From Ulva prolifera (taxonomy: Eukaryota; Chlorophyta; Ulvophyceae; Ulvales; Ulvaceae): a stretch of DNA of 64,000 nucleotides. The stretch spans positions 1,274,501 through 1,338,500 of the forward strand of contig CM041197.1 of assembly GCA_023078555.1 (NCBI GenBank), in the 5' to 3' direction. The notes beneath the pieces are model-generated. The model made no database searches. It worked only from the letters and a program-made list of their open reading frames with translations, and had not been told where the DNA came from. The position numbers were made by a program, and so were the translations under genes. Positions within the stretch are counted from its first letter, which is position 1. Each line of letters begins with the position of its first letter. Positions 1 to 11,038 of this stretch are shown one piece after another.

Positions 1-1599
1 GATGTCGAGAGGCGATGCTGTATAAATTTATATGGAGTCCATACAGGTGAGCAGCTCTCACTACGGCGGGTCTGTGCAAACCGCACCTAGCCAAAGGTGC
101 TACATCTGGGCATTGTTGGCATTGCCTTAAGCTAGCTGGATCTGGGATGGTTGCTTCTGTAACACAGCTTACAACACTGGAGCTTGCAGCCACTCAAATG
201 CAATCTTGTGGCCTCTGCACAGTTGCACAGTGAACAAACTTTCAAGTGGTGGTCATGGTGGGCCGGGACCTCTCCAACAGCTGACATCGATCGGCGCAGC
301 ACAGGTCATGCTACACGCACATTCGAGGTGTGCTATAGCACCCAACTAGTAGTAGCTACAGCTATAGGCTACTACGTAAAAGTGTAGGTGACACACTGTG
401 CCGATGCCGTTGGCCAAAGAAACCCCGATTTGATCAACCAAAAGTGGCCCTTGATGTGTCTGAACACGTATCTCTTTCAGGCTGTCTCCTAGGCCTACAG
501 CGGCAGCTACAACCCTCCTCTAGCTGACAACCCTCCTCTAGCTAATCATGACACGGTCTCCGCATATCTTCATATCCTATATGACACACATGTGACCTCA
601 TGCATGGTTGACACTCATGAATCTTCCACACAGACATGTGGAGCATGACACAGGAAGAAAAGCCAAGACAAACTCCTGATTTGTTGTGCAGATATCTTTC
701 ACAAGGATCTCGTTCCAGCAATCTCAATCTAAGCAATCCTATCTGTCTGTATTCTGAACAAGGGTTGTGTGTTTCCCACTGCTGTGCTGGCGGACGTTAT
801 CGCCAGACAGCACAACAGCATTGCTGTAATGTGCATATGTTATCACGTATGGTTTCAGGAAGACCTGACAGGACTCGCAAAAGACGTACAGCACTTGGGC
901 TTCTGTTGGGTCACCTTCACACTACGAGTCTACTGTGTGGTCCCACACACTGTTGTTAACACGACACATAACAACAAGCGCCCTGCAACGGAGCCTGCTG
1001 CATGCTCTCCCTGCCTGACTGTGGCAGCCCCAGAAGTTGTGATAATGCAGACAAGGCTGTGTCTATCCTGGGAAGGATGATATCCAGTGTCAGCCCTCCC
1101 TTAACCAACACACTACGTCACGGAATCACCGAGGCAGTGCCAGCTGTTCTGAGCCAATGCAGATCACCTTCTGTATTGTCATGCCGCGAATCGACCATCA
1201 AGGCCTCGGGTATGTGGACATTGTGCTTTCTGCTGCACTTGCCCGAAGACAGCGGCCCTCCGTAGTCCGGGGGCAAGGGCAGCATCCTCCACGTACACAG
1301 AGATCAAGGAGGCCGTTTCACCACCACATCTACAGATTTTCGACATGCATAAACACGAATCCCCCAAATTACAATGCACTGGTCAGCCTATATGCATCAT
1401 GGCCACAACAACAGCTTCTCTGTCGAGATAGCGGTAGATTCACCAGCTCACGACCTCTCTGACACTCACGCTCATTCAGAACACGCTCCAGTCATTCCAG
1501 AGCCTTGATATGCACGTGTGCGAGGCGACATGCCTGGGCACACAGTTTGAGACAGCCACCATGAGTGCAAGATGTCCAGGCAGCACAAGTGGCATATGT
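1..1599. other. Spacer with no recognisable gene
   Basis: I see no exon-like stretch here. Reading frames on both strands are short and have no family motif or coherent splice pattern. The stretch lies downstream of the 3' end of the RTF2 gene, which is on the minus strand. It ends at a copy of the short dispersed repeat described at 1600. Confidence 0.5.
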
Positions 1600-1676
1600 G
1601 GTCCCGTTAATTCGGAGTTGTCAATGTCCAATAGGATACGGGTCAGTAAATTCAGATTTACTTTACTTTACTTTAC
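1600..1676 (+). repeat. Dispersed short repeat, copy 1
   Basis: About 75 bp with the core GTCAATGTCCAATAGGATAC, then TCAGTAAATT and a run of TTTAC units. The same block occurs at 6512-6586 (+), 24743-24808 (-) and 60811-60893 (-). Copies 1, 2 and 4 also share the leader (G/T)GTCCC(G/A)TTNNTTCGGAG. No coding potential is seen. This copy lies just past the RTF2 stop codon. It may be a MITE- or SINE-like element; no target duplication was recognised. Confidence 0.7.
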
Positions 1677-1727
1677 AAGTTCCTGCTGGTCTGTATCGAC
1701 TACTGCAGCACAGGCCATCATGATCCA

Positions 1728-4165
1728 TCATGATACAAACCCCCGGGCGCTGGTGCTGCGGCAGCAGTAGGTCTCCTGCGTGGCCGCGGCTTCTGCGTCG
1801 CTGTGAAACAGAGCCTGTAGCACGGTCTTGCCCCGCTTGCCAGCGCCAGCTCGCAGGGGCCCAACCATCGCGGCCTGGGCATCGCGCTTCCCGCTGACTG
1901 CGGCGGCTGCCGCCTCCCCGACAGCACCCTTGACCTTGGCCTACAAACAGCGCACACGCTGTCATTGCCGCCACACGGACTGAGCTGCTGGACGTCCAAC
2001 CCGGGGCGTCTTGGACTGAAGCGAACCAGACAAATGGGGAGGGAGCATGGTCAGGCTGCGCAATTTCCACACGGCCCCAAATGCACATGTGACTGTCTAT
2101 TCGGTCCCAGATGGTGCACCTACAGCTTGAGCATAGATGCATAGCAGGAGTACCGGGGTCGGACAGCATCACCAGGATGACTCATGGTACAGCAGGCTGA
2201 GTCATCTGACATATTCGACCAGAGTTGCAGAGCAGCACCAGGCGGTGCAGCTGCTGCATGCGACAGCCTCTGCACCAAAACAAATCCCAGCATGGAGTTC
2301 TCACCTTCGTCTGCATGGCATGCTGGCGCCCCTTCGCCACCTCCGCATCATCGCCCTCCGGGTTGAGCACGAGCATCTCGTCATCATCCCACCGCCCCCC
2401 TCTCGCGACCACGGCCTCGAGCCGCAACCGCGCAGCCGCCGCGGCCTTCTTCTTCCCTTTCTTCTCCCCCGCACTGACACCGTCGGCGGCAAGGAGCTTG
2501 TTCGCAGCCTCCAGCAGCAGTTCCCGCGCAACACCTGGGGCTTTCTTTAGGCCGCTGTCGGTGAAGACGAGGGCGGTGGGGCGGTGGAGGAGGGTGCGGC
2601 CGCAGCCGTTGAGGGCGCGGCCGGTGAGGGGGCACTGGAAAGGGGCCTCTGCCCCGGGCCTGACGCCGGTCTCCTCCTGGGCTGCAGCCGCCTGTGCCCT
2701 GCAGCACGCCAGTCCAGTCACGCCTAAAAGGTGTTCGTGCCGTGTTGTGAGAAGGGGTGGTTGGGAGAGCTCGGTGTGCATGTGTTGGTGATTGGACGGC
2801 GCGGCTGCAAGTAGGTGGGAATGTGGGGGTTCGGAACTGCGCTGGATTGGGGGGTGCGAGCAGCAGGAGGCTGGGCAGGAGGCTGGGGCAGGGGGATGGT
2901 TTGCGTGCACGGGCGACCTGTCCCCCGGTATATGTGCACATCAGAGGGGCACAGAGGGGCCACCACTGGGTACAGTGTGACCGTTGAGGGTCTCACGATG
3001 CAGCAGACTGCGGGACACCGTCCTCTGGACCGATAGCGGGAGATGTGCCTTCCCCAGCCAGGCTGGCACAGGCGGTCGCTGAAGAGCCTGGTTGGGGAAG
3101 GCCCTCGGCCAGAGCGTCTGAGGACGGTGTGGGCTGTGCTTGGGTGTGGCTGTGGTGTAGAGGGTGTGCAGGCAGGATCCAGGGGAGGCAGTGAAGTTTA
3201 GGCACGGGTGCTTGTGGCTGTTGCAAGGCAGATGTCCGACACAAGCAGCACTGCTCCGACGTGTGCCGCTCGGGAACAGCATATGTCAGCATTCTGCTTT
3301 CGTACCGAGGCGTCTTGGACAGACTGCGCAGGTGGGAGAGCTAGCGCGCTGAGCCCAAGCATTAGAGAAGCGCTCCATTGATTGTGAACGCTCATGAACT
3401 AGTAGCTGCAAATATCAATACCAGAATAGACATTGTGATGGTTGCAGCATGTTTGATGTGCTGGAGAAGGAGAGCAAGGGCGTAGATACGCACTGTTCAT
3501 ACGATGGATTTGGCTGCACTTGGACTGGAAGCAGATCTTTCAGGCGGATGTGCGACAGGCTTAATGGCCAAGGCTCTCCGGAAGCCTTTGCTGCAAGCCC
3601 CTCAAGGAGATCTGCTTTGTTGAACAAGTTTCCGAGGGGGTCGGCGACGATGGGTTCCTTGAGAGGTTTGCCACTGTAGGCGCAACGTGTCCATCGAGCA
3701 TGCCGCTGCTGGGATGGATCCACCTGCAAGAACGCAAGCCTTAGGAATGAGCATTGCTGATGTCTGCGAGACACCGGGGAATGCAGTTTGGCACCAGCGC
3801 CTGGGACTTGCAGTTGGTGCATATGGTGCTCTACAGGATGATGTGCATGTGGATGTGCTGTCAAATTCGATGTGAGCTTCCGCAGTGAGACTACAGTTTT
3901 CAGGCAGGGGTTGAGCATTCCCAACGTTTTGTTGGGCAAAACGTCTTGTCAAAACGATGGGTCCCCACGCGCGAGTGAACGAGAACAGATCGCCAAGGCG
4001 CGATGGTGACAGGCTGAGCATACTCGGAAGGGCCACCTTTTCCTCCTTCTTCTCTTTGTACATTTCCAAGTATGATGAGCGGGACTCTGCCCCAGTTGAT
4101 CCTCCATCTCCTCCCGCCCCGCGCAAGCGGCTCGGCTGCGACGCGCGGTGTTCTAACGCATCCAT
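1728..4165 (-). CDS. RTF2-like replication termination factor
   Basis: Rtf2 proteins act at stalled or terminating replication forks in the nucleus and carry RING-like domains. Exons on the minus strand are 4165-4037, 3723-3494, 2698-2305 and 1940-1728; phases match and give about 321 aa. Exon 1 has the family's GGDGG start block, then a Lys/Glu-rich stretch. Exon 2 reads RWTRCAYSGKPLKEPIVAD, then LGNLFNKADLL and SHIRLKDL, close to the Rtf2 N-terminal domain. Exon 3 has FQCPLTGRALNG and WDDDEMLVLNPEGDD. Exon 4 ends ALFHSD...TQETYCCRS, matching the conserved C-terminal ETYSCRS block. The family normally starts MGxDGG. Here GGDGG is not directly preceded by Met, so the start is either Met at 4165 (or 4321), giving an N-terminal extension, or a tiny upstream exon. 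The CxC and CHTCG cysteines of the second zinc-binding region are missing and replaced by an Ala/Lys-rich insert. Divergent from SDHB. Confidence 0.85.
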
Positions 4166-4745
4166 TATTCTGTTCCGGAAAGCAGTATCTATGAAATGTG
4201 CTGCAGTATATTGATCACTGTTAGGCAATGCCAGAGGTCGACGTGCGGCCTGTTTAAGCAACATGGCTGGCCAGCTCAGCGCACCCAGTTGTGCTTCCTC
4301 CGTAGGGTGACGCCCCTCCATATCAAAAATTGAGAACGATAGCAGCCTCAGTGAAGATGATATGCTGCGCTCCACTTCTATGCGTTGACCGTCTGCGCTG
4401 GCGAGGGAGAGCAGGTCTGGCGTACCCGGAGCTCAAAGCCACAGCCTGTTGAAAGGTTGATAGCTTTCCGCCCTAGCTAAATTAGTGCATGCTGCGATCT
4501 CTGAAGTGGGCATGACCTCCGCAGTAAGGGAGTTCCGGCTTGACGCAAACGTATGACTCGGCGAACGTTCGCCGATGCCGTGTAGACGCCTGTCACCACA
4601 CGGTCAAGGGCACTGCCGCAGGATGCCGACGTCTACTTGCAGGCACGCCGTACTATATGTGCTTGCAGATATGGCAGGCCTCTAATTGCCTTTACACGGC
4701 ACACTTGCTTGAAAACATTCCGTACGTCAAGAAAACACCTTCGAC

Positions 4746-7384
4746 ATGTTGGCAGCATTGGCCCGACATGCCCGTGAGGCTGAGCGTGTCATCCCGGACG
4801 GGCTCCGGATTGCCGCAACAACGCTCAGTAGCACTGCAGCTGCTCAGGCAACCCCATCTGTGCGACCTAGCGGGCCGTTGATGAAGGAATTCCAGCTTTA
4901 CCGTTTCGATCCAGAAAACGACGAGAAGCCTTACTATAAGTCCTACCGCGTGGATGTAAATTCGTATGTTACTGAACATCATGTATGCTCTGCCTGGAAG
5001 AGATGTGCTGCGTGATATCATCTTTACCCCTTGCGAGCAGGTGTGGCCCAATGATGTTGGACGTGCTGTTCAAGATCAAGGATGAGCAGGACCCTTCCGT
5101 GTCGTTCCGCCGATCATGCAGGTGCGATTGGAGATTGATCACAGTAAAACGTGATTATACCGGTGTAGATGCAGTTTCAGTCCTGCTTGGACCTCACCCA
5201 GGACACACTTTGCAGGGAAGGCATCTGTGGCTCTTGCGCAATGAACATGGACGGCACCAACGGCCTTGCTTGCTTAACTAAGGTCGAGAAGGACGCAAAT
5301 CCGTCCAAAATCAGCCCGCTGCCGCACATGTTTGTCGTCCGGGACTTGGTCGTGGACATGAGCAACTTCTACGCTCAGTATAAGTCCATCAAGCCATACC
5401 TACAGAATGACTCTGTAGCAAAGTGCGATGCTCGTGTTGGCTGTCTTGTACACCTGCTGCCGCCTGATTTGTTCCTGACATTTGTCTATCGAGCATCCTG
5501 AACCTGATGGGCAGGCCTGTGCCATGTGGGTGGCCGCCAGTTCTGGCTGCTCGCTTGCGTCTGCACTTGTGTGGAAGGTCAAGTACTTTGTTGAACATGC
5601 CTCGAATTTTGGGGTGTACAGCTGAGCGTGTGACTCACTCAGCGTGTTTTAGGCGGCCGCCTCACGTGCGGGGTCTCACGTGAACATTCTACCTCTCGAC
5701 CAGATCTTGCCCATGGGACAAATGGAACATGCGTCGCAGTTCCACGACGGTTGTAATTGTACATCCTTGACTTGGCATCTGGTCGCACATCTCAATTGAT
5801 GTAAGGAGCAGCTGCCTCATGCAACCATGGCCATCCTGGTCATACCATGCCCCAGGCTTCCCTGATGCTGTCCAGATGCTTGCAAGCCTGATTTACATGC
5901 AGGGGGACTGAGATCCCACAGACGAAGGAGCACCGGGCGAAGCTGGATGGCCTCTACGAGTGCATCCTATGCGCCTGCTGCTCTACAAGCTGCCCATCCT
6001 ACTGGTGGAACAGTGACAAGTATCTGGGCCCAGCCACCCTCATGCAAGCGTACAGGTAAGGAACTCCCAGATGCAACTTATCAGTGTGTGCGCGCCGGGG
6101 TGTGTTTATGCTTACATCATCGGCAGGCCGGGGTCACCATGAGCCAGAACAAGCGAAAGCGAGGCCAAGTCGCGTTATGCATCAGCTGTGGGCCAATTGC
6201 AGCACACTGCTGCAGCCCGAGCAGCAGTCCCATGCAGAGAGAGCAGTTGGCGGCCCACACACAGCTACAAGCAAGCAATGGCCGTGCTCGTGTAGTCTGA
6301 ACTATTGCATCCAGGTGTTGTCGAAAGTGTCATACTGTCACGGGCATGCTCCAACGTGCAGGTGGATCATCGATTCTCGCGACCAGGCGACAGAGGAGCG
6401 GCTAAAGGACCTCGATGATACATACAAGCTCTACCGCTGCCACACCATCATGAACTGTGCCACTGTTTGCCCCAAGGTGCTGCTCCAAACTACTTCCGAC
6501 TGACTGTAGGCTGTCCCGTTCATTCGGAGCTGTCAATGTCCTGTTCAGGATACAGCTCAGTAATTTCATATTTACTTCACTTTACTGCGGGGGGCCCATG
6601 TCTGGGCCCTGTGGTGCCCATTCTGTACTGACCGTCTCAGTCCGTGAACCAGGTCCTATAGTGATACCATGGCACGCAGTCGCGTATGCAGTGACGAAGC
6701 CTTGGGATAGATCGCACATGCTAGCCCCGCAGTCACTTGCCCCACCGTGGTGTTGTTGATGACATCTCATACACACGAGCATGTTTCACGAAGGAGTGTG
6801 TCTGCAACATGAAACACACTCCCGTATCAGTCTCACACTGGCTTGGGTCTGCCCAGCTGACATGCTCGCCTGCACAGTCGCCGCAACTCTTTCTCGTTGG
6901 TTTTACCAGCTTATGAATCTGGCGAGTAAATCTAGGTCGATCTGCTTTGATCTACCCGTGAGCATTACAATTGACTGTCATGGTACTGGCAGCTGGTGAT
7001 CCGGATAGAAGTCACAGAGTGCATGCATGGCATGCTTACGCGCATGCCCGTGGCTGCTGCATGAGAGGCGGTCCGGTGCCGAGGGAGGGGTGGGCTGGGT
7101 GGGTAGCAAGGTTTGGTGTCTGTGCTTCCTGCTGAGCAGCTGACTCTATGTAACCCACAGATGATTCATCGATGGCTTTGAGGAGCAGCCAAGTGATGGC
7201 AGTCACAAACTACTCATCACGTGGCAGGGCACCAATTGTTGTCTTCGTCCCAGTTCGAGGCATCTAGTATCAACACATCTGCCCGATGCGTGTCAGACAG
7301 TGTGTGCGTGTGCTGCAGGGTCTCAACCCAGGCAAAGCGATTGCAAAGATCAAGCAGAGTGTGGCCGAGGGTAGAGCAGTTTAG
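4746..7384 (+). CDS. Succinate dehydrogenase iron-sulfur subunit (complex II)
   Basis: SDHB passes electrons from the flavoprotein subunit to ubiquinone through three Fe-S clusters in the mitochondrial inner membrane. Exons: 4746-4963, 5041-5121, 5216-5422, 5903-6055, 6362-6476, 7319-7384; phases agree and give 279 aa, a normal length. Residues 1-45 form an Ala/Arg-rich presequence consistent with mitochondrial import. The mature part starts [18 protein letters not shown]. The [2Fe-2S] ligands are in [13 protein letters not shown] and the later NGLACLTK. The [4Fe-4S] motif is [12 protein letters not shown], followed by [12 protein letters not shown]. The [3Fe-4S] motif is [18 protein letters not shown], with the usual C-terminal KAIAKIK. 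Two introns start GTGCGA. The last intron (6477-7318) holds a dispersed repeat. All cluster ligands are present, so it looks functional. Confidence 0.97.
6512..6586 (+). repeat. Dispersed short repeat, copy 2 (SDHB intron 5)
   Basis: A diverged copy of the family at 1600-1676, same orientation, starting TGTCCCGTTCATTCGGAG and keeping TGTCAATGTCC, GGATAC, CTCAGTAA and TTTACTT. It has a small change in the middle of the CCAATAGG core. It sits about 35 bp into the last SDHB intron. Confidence 0.65.
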
Positions 7385-9240
7385 GCTGGCACGGACTAGC
7401 CAGGTATGCCATTCAAGGCTGCTTCAAGTCTGGTGGGTCGACTGTTCCCAAAAGGTGACAAGGCGTATGCATGGCGAGTCTGGTGCTGTGATGCTCTGTG
7501 CTTCACCCGCAGGAAAGGATCGGCTTTGACATTGGCTTCAGTAGTAGGGAAAGTTTGAAGTATGGTATTGCCTAAATATCTGCTGTCAGGTTTGCTGTAG
7601 TCGTTGGTGTTCCTGGTCATGTGTGAGCCCAGACGAGTATGGATCTGGTGTTGGTGGATCATGCAATATTTCGTACATTCTCTTCAGTCACATTGGTGCC
7701 TGGACCTGGATTGTTGAATAAAGGATTGTTGCGCAGACTGGTCAACAAACTGACAAGGATCCAGCAGTCTACAAGTTGCATGACTACACAATGGCCCTAC
7801 TGCTTCTGCCCCAGCATCATGGACGAACACATAAGATAATCACCGCTTGCATATCTGTGATTGTTCCAGGTTTGGATCTCATGCTGTATCCAGCAGATCA
7901 ACATGTGTGAAGTATGTTGGCATCCCTGGAACGATTCAAAAGAACCTAAATGGAGTGCGTGCTGACATTGTCTCAGATTGATCAACTTGAAGCCATGGGG
8001 CATCCAGTCGTAAGCATAAGCATAGCCACTGTGAGACGTTAGGGCCAAAGACCGAGAAACCATGCTGTTTGCAGCAACAGACCTGACGAGACTTGTGTGC
8101 TACACTCCTTTTTGAGGCAGAATTCGCAACAGCGTTTCTATGTGATTTTGCACAAATATGACAGTTTAAACTGTCATTTGACGGCTTCCACTCAGTCCAC
8201 CGAACGCCAATCTGAGGGAGTCATGCAGAGAGTTAATAATGTAGTCGGAATCCACAGGCGCGACTCACAGATGGAGGCGGAGGCCTGCATTGTTGAACTG
8301 AGTGTGGATAGGGCTGGTCTGTCACTTGAGGTTAACTTGAGCAGGACGTCAGATTATTGTACTTGTGCAAACGAAAATATACCTTTACCGCCTGCCGGCC
8401 GTGTTCGGCCTTGGATAGCCTGATCAAACATGCATCACATTCCACGGTAATGTTCATGTCGCTCCATGCCTGCCTGTCCGACCATGTCTTCAGAGCACGT
8501 CTTGTCGTGAGCGCTCGGATCGTATCGGAACGTCGACAGCATAGGTTTTCGTAAAGCTGCTGACTGGGCCAAACAAAATCCACCCGAATCTTCCAGCTCA
8601 GGATCCATGTCCTGGAACGCGAGCTCATGCCTGACTCGGTTTCGCACAAACAGTTAAAATTTGACAGTGTACAAGCCGACTCTTTCAATAGACCCATGAT
8701 CGCCGCACGGCCAGTGTGATTGCTTCATCTGCGCACACGCGACTTGCAGCTGTTTGCTCGGCACGTACGCTACAACGTTTGCGACTCTTGCTGTCGCAGC
8801 TGTCATCAACATAGATGCTGTCTCATTTCAAAAGTAGCTACAACTTATGAGCGGGTGATGCCTGGACGATTGTGCGGAATGCGCTGACGTGCCACTCGAT
8901 GCACAGGTGTGCCGTTTATTGTGCCGCTAGAAAGACTGGGAGCTCTGACAATCCAATGGAACTGCATGAAATCTCGCAGTTCAATTATGGTAAGGTGAAG
9001 CCTTTCCGTATCTCTGAGATCAATAGAGTACGAACGCAACACCGTCGATGCCTCGTCATCCTCAAGCAAGACATCGTACATTTGTCAGGTGGCCATAACA
9101 GGATCCCCGAAATGCCTTGTCTAGACTTTCTATGGTCTAGATTTCCTATTCTTGCAGGTTGCTTCTTCGGTCTTGTCAGGCGTTGACAAGCCTTGACTAC
9201 GTATAGAGTGCACGTCTCTGGTCGCGTTGTCACCAACAGA
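7385..9240. other. Spacer, no recognisable gene
   Basis: Moderate-GC DNA between SDHB and the tRNA gene. Frames on both strands are short, show no family motifs and share no coherent splice sites. The first few hundred bases are presumably the SDHB 3' UTR. Confidence 0.5.
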
Positions 9241-9319
9241 CGACGTGTGGCCGAGCGGTTAAGGCGCTGGTTTTAGGCACCAGTTCGAGAGAGCGCAGGT
9301 TCGAATCCTGTCACGTCGA
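9241..9319 (+). tRNA. tRNA-Leu (anticodon UAG)
   Basis: A cloverleaf folds from CGACGTG...CACGTCG, a perfect 7-bp acceptor stem with discriminator A at 9319. The D arm contains GCCGAGCGGTTAAGGC. The anticodon stem CTGGT/ACCAG encloses TTTAGGC, giving anticodon UAG, which reads CUN Leu codons. A long class II variable arm (GTTCGAGAGAGC) follows, as expected for tRNA-Leu. The T arm is GCAGG-TTCGAAT-CCTGT. No intron, and CCA is not encoded, as is normal for a eukaryotic nuclear tRNA. Confidence 0.97.
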
Positions 9320-11038
9320 CATTCCTTTTGTCAAAACATCATGTTCACAGCCCTGGATGTCTAGCACAGCTTATATGTTTGGAGAAATGACCTCTGTGCA
9401 CATGCCCGGCTGCTCCAGATCCCAGGGCCAGACTATCAGCGGAAGGCGGCCCCGCGCAGGCACCACGTACGTCCGACGGACATACCCCACGGACATACCA
9501 CAACATGCACAGGCGAGGCATGTCAGGTCACCTGCCACTCACAGGTGGAGCATAATTATTGACACCCATAATCTCACACCGTCCAACCCCAAACAGCATG
9601 ACGGCGGCGACAGCACAGCGCACCTCCGCCTGGCGCCATGGCGCACACAGCACCTGTCGCACACCGCGATGCTGGCATGGAACACCCAACACATACAGTT
9701 TGTAGCACGGCCTGGGCTCCTGCAATCCGGCGGCATGGCGGTGTGGCAAAGCCGCGCCTCCGCTGCTGCTGCGCCGATCCTTTGGGCTGCACTCCGCGTG
9801 TGTTCCTGGGACAGATATGTAGCTGCTGCTGTGAGGCAAGCTGCGCTGCCAGCATGCTGATTGCACGCCACAGTAGCGGCCGCACCGCCACGTCATCAGC
9901 AAAACGAGGTCCGACACCCCGCCTGGTCGAATCTGGCATCGGCCGCGCATGCGCAGGCGCAAGATACCCTGTACGGGGCCCGCGGGTGCACAGCACTTCC
10001 CGTCACGCGTATGCATAGTCAAATCCGCATACGCCGCATACGTGCATTTGACTGCCCTGACGGCTTGGATTGGCTGGCTTCCGAAGAGGCAGCCGCAAGG
10101 CTCGTTCCAGCGAAGGTTGACCTGTGCTCGTGCCTATTCCAACAGTGCTGTACTTCATGTTGATTTTCTTCCCAGTTGGGGAGTTCAGAGCTGTGACACC
10201 AAACTCTTGTGGATGGAGGAAGCCATCATCTATGTGGTGACTAACAAAATGGCAGGGTGCCAAACGGAGACACAATTTGCTGCTGGTGGCGGCTCTGGTG
10301 AGTAGCTGCAAGCTGTCACGTATGCTTTGACCTGTCCACGGTCTTTCCTGCCTCTCCGAATCTTTTCTTGCGACACAATGGCCATCGTGCGGTGAAGGAG
10401 AGGAAATTCGCGCGGAGATACAAACTCCTGGAACATGAAGTGCTGGACCCCAAGACACTGCAGCCATGCAGCACACAACATGGAGGATTGGCAAGTGCAA
10501 TTATGTCAGTCACAACTAGGTCTGTCTGAAAGCACAGCTGCGCGATGGCATCCTGCATTGGCATAAACCCTCTGTGTCGAATACACCTGCCAATTTGAAT
10601 GCACGGCATATCTTGCCCTGCGAGGAGCAGATTGCCATGCGGCGAGTCGCGCCAGAAGAGTTGATGGGAGGTGCAGAGTGTGGGGATTGATCCGTTGGAT
10701 GGTTGGGCCTTTGGCAGAAGCTGGTGGCTGTGAAATCATACAAAACCAGCCCAAACACGACACTGCGGTTCATCGGTGAAGCCAGGTTTGGCAACAACGG
10801 AGGCAGCACTAGAGAAGGCGATAACCACTGACCACAGCGAAATCTTGACACACTCCACATCCCAGGCACAAGGGCAGCACACCGTTACACTGCCGTCTAG
10901 CCTGATCTATGCTCCACCCATCTCCCCTTCACTCTTGTCATATCAAATAATACAATCACTCGGCACCACCACCAGGCGCAAAACAACATCAACCATGCTC
11001 TGCCACAACACAGCACCATCTGCCGGCCTCTCCGGCCG
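9320..11038. other. Spacer between tRNA-Leu and the golgin 3' end
   Basis: Overlapping frames of 60-170 codons occur on both strands from about 9.4 to 10.9 kb. None has a recognisable motif, a coding-like codon pattern or matched splice sites. The last part next to 11038 should include the 3' UTR of the minus-strand golgin gene. Confidence 0.45.

Noticed and set aside
9357-10022. Overlapping frames on both strands downstream of the tRNA
   Set aside because: Several frames are open at once in GC-rich DNA; none has motif, splice or composition support.
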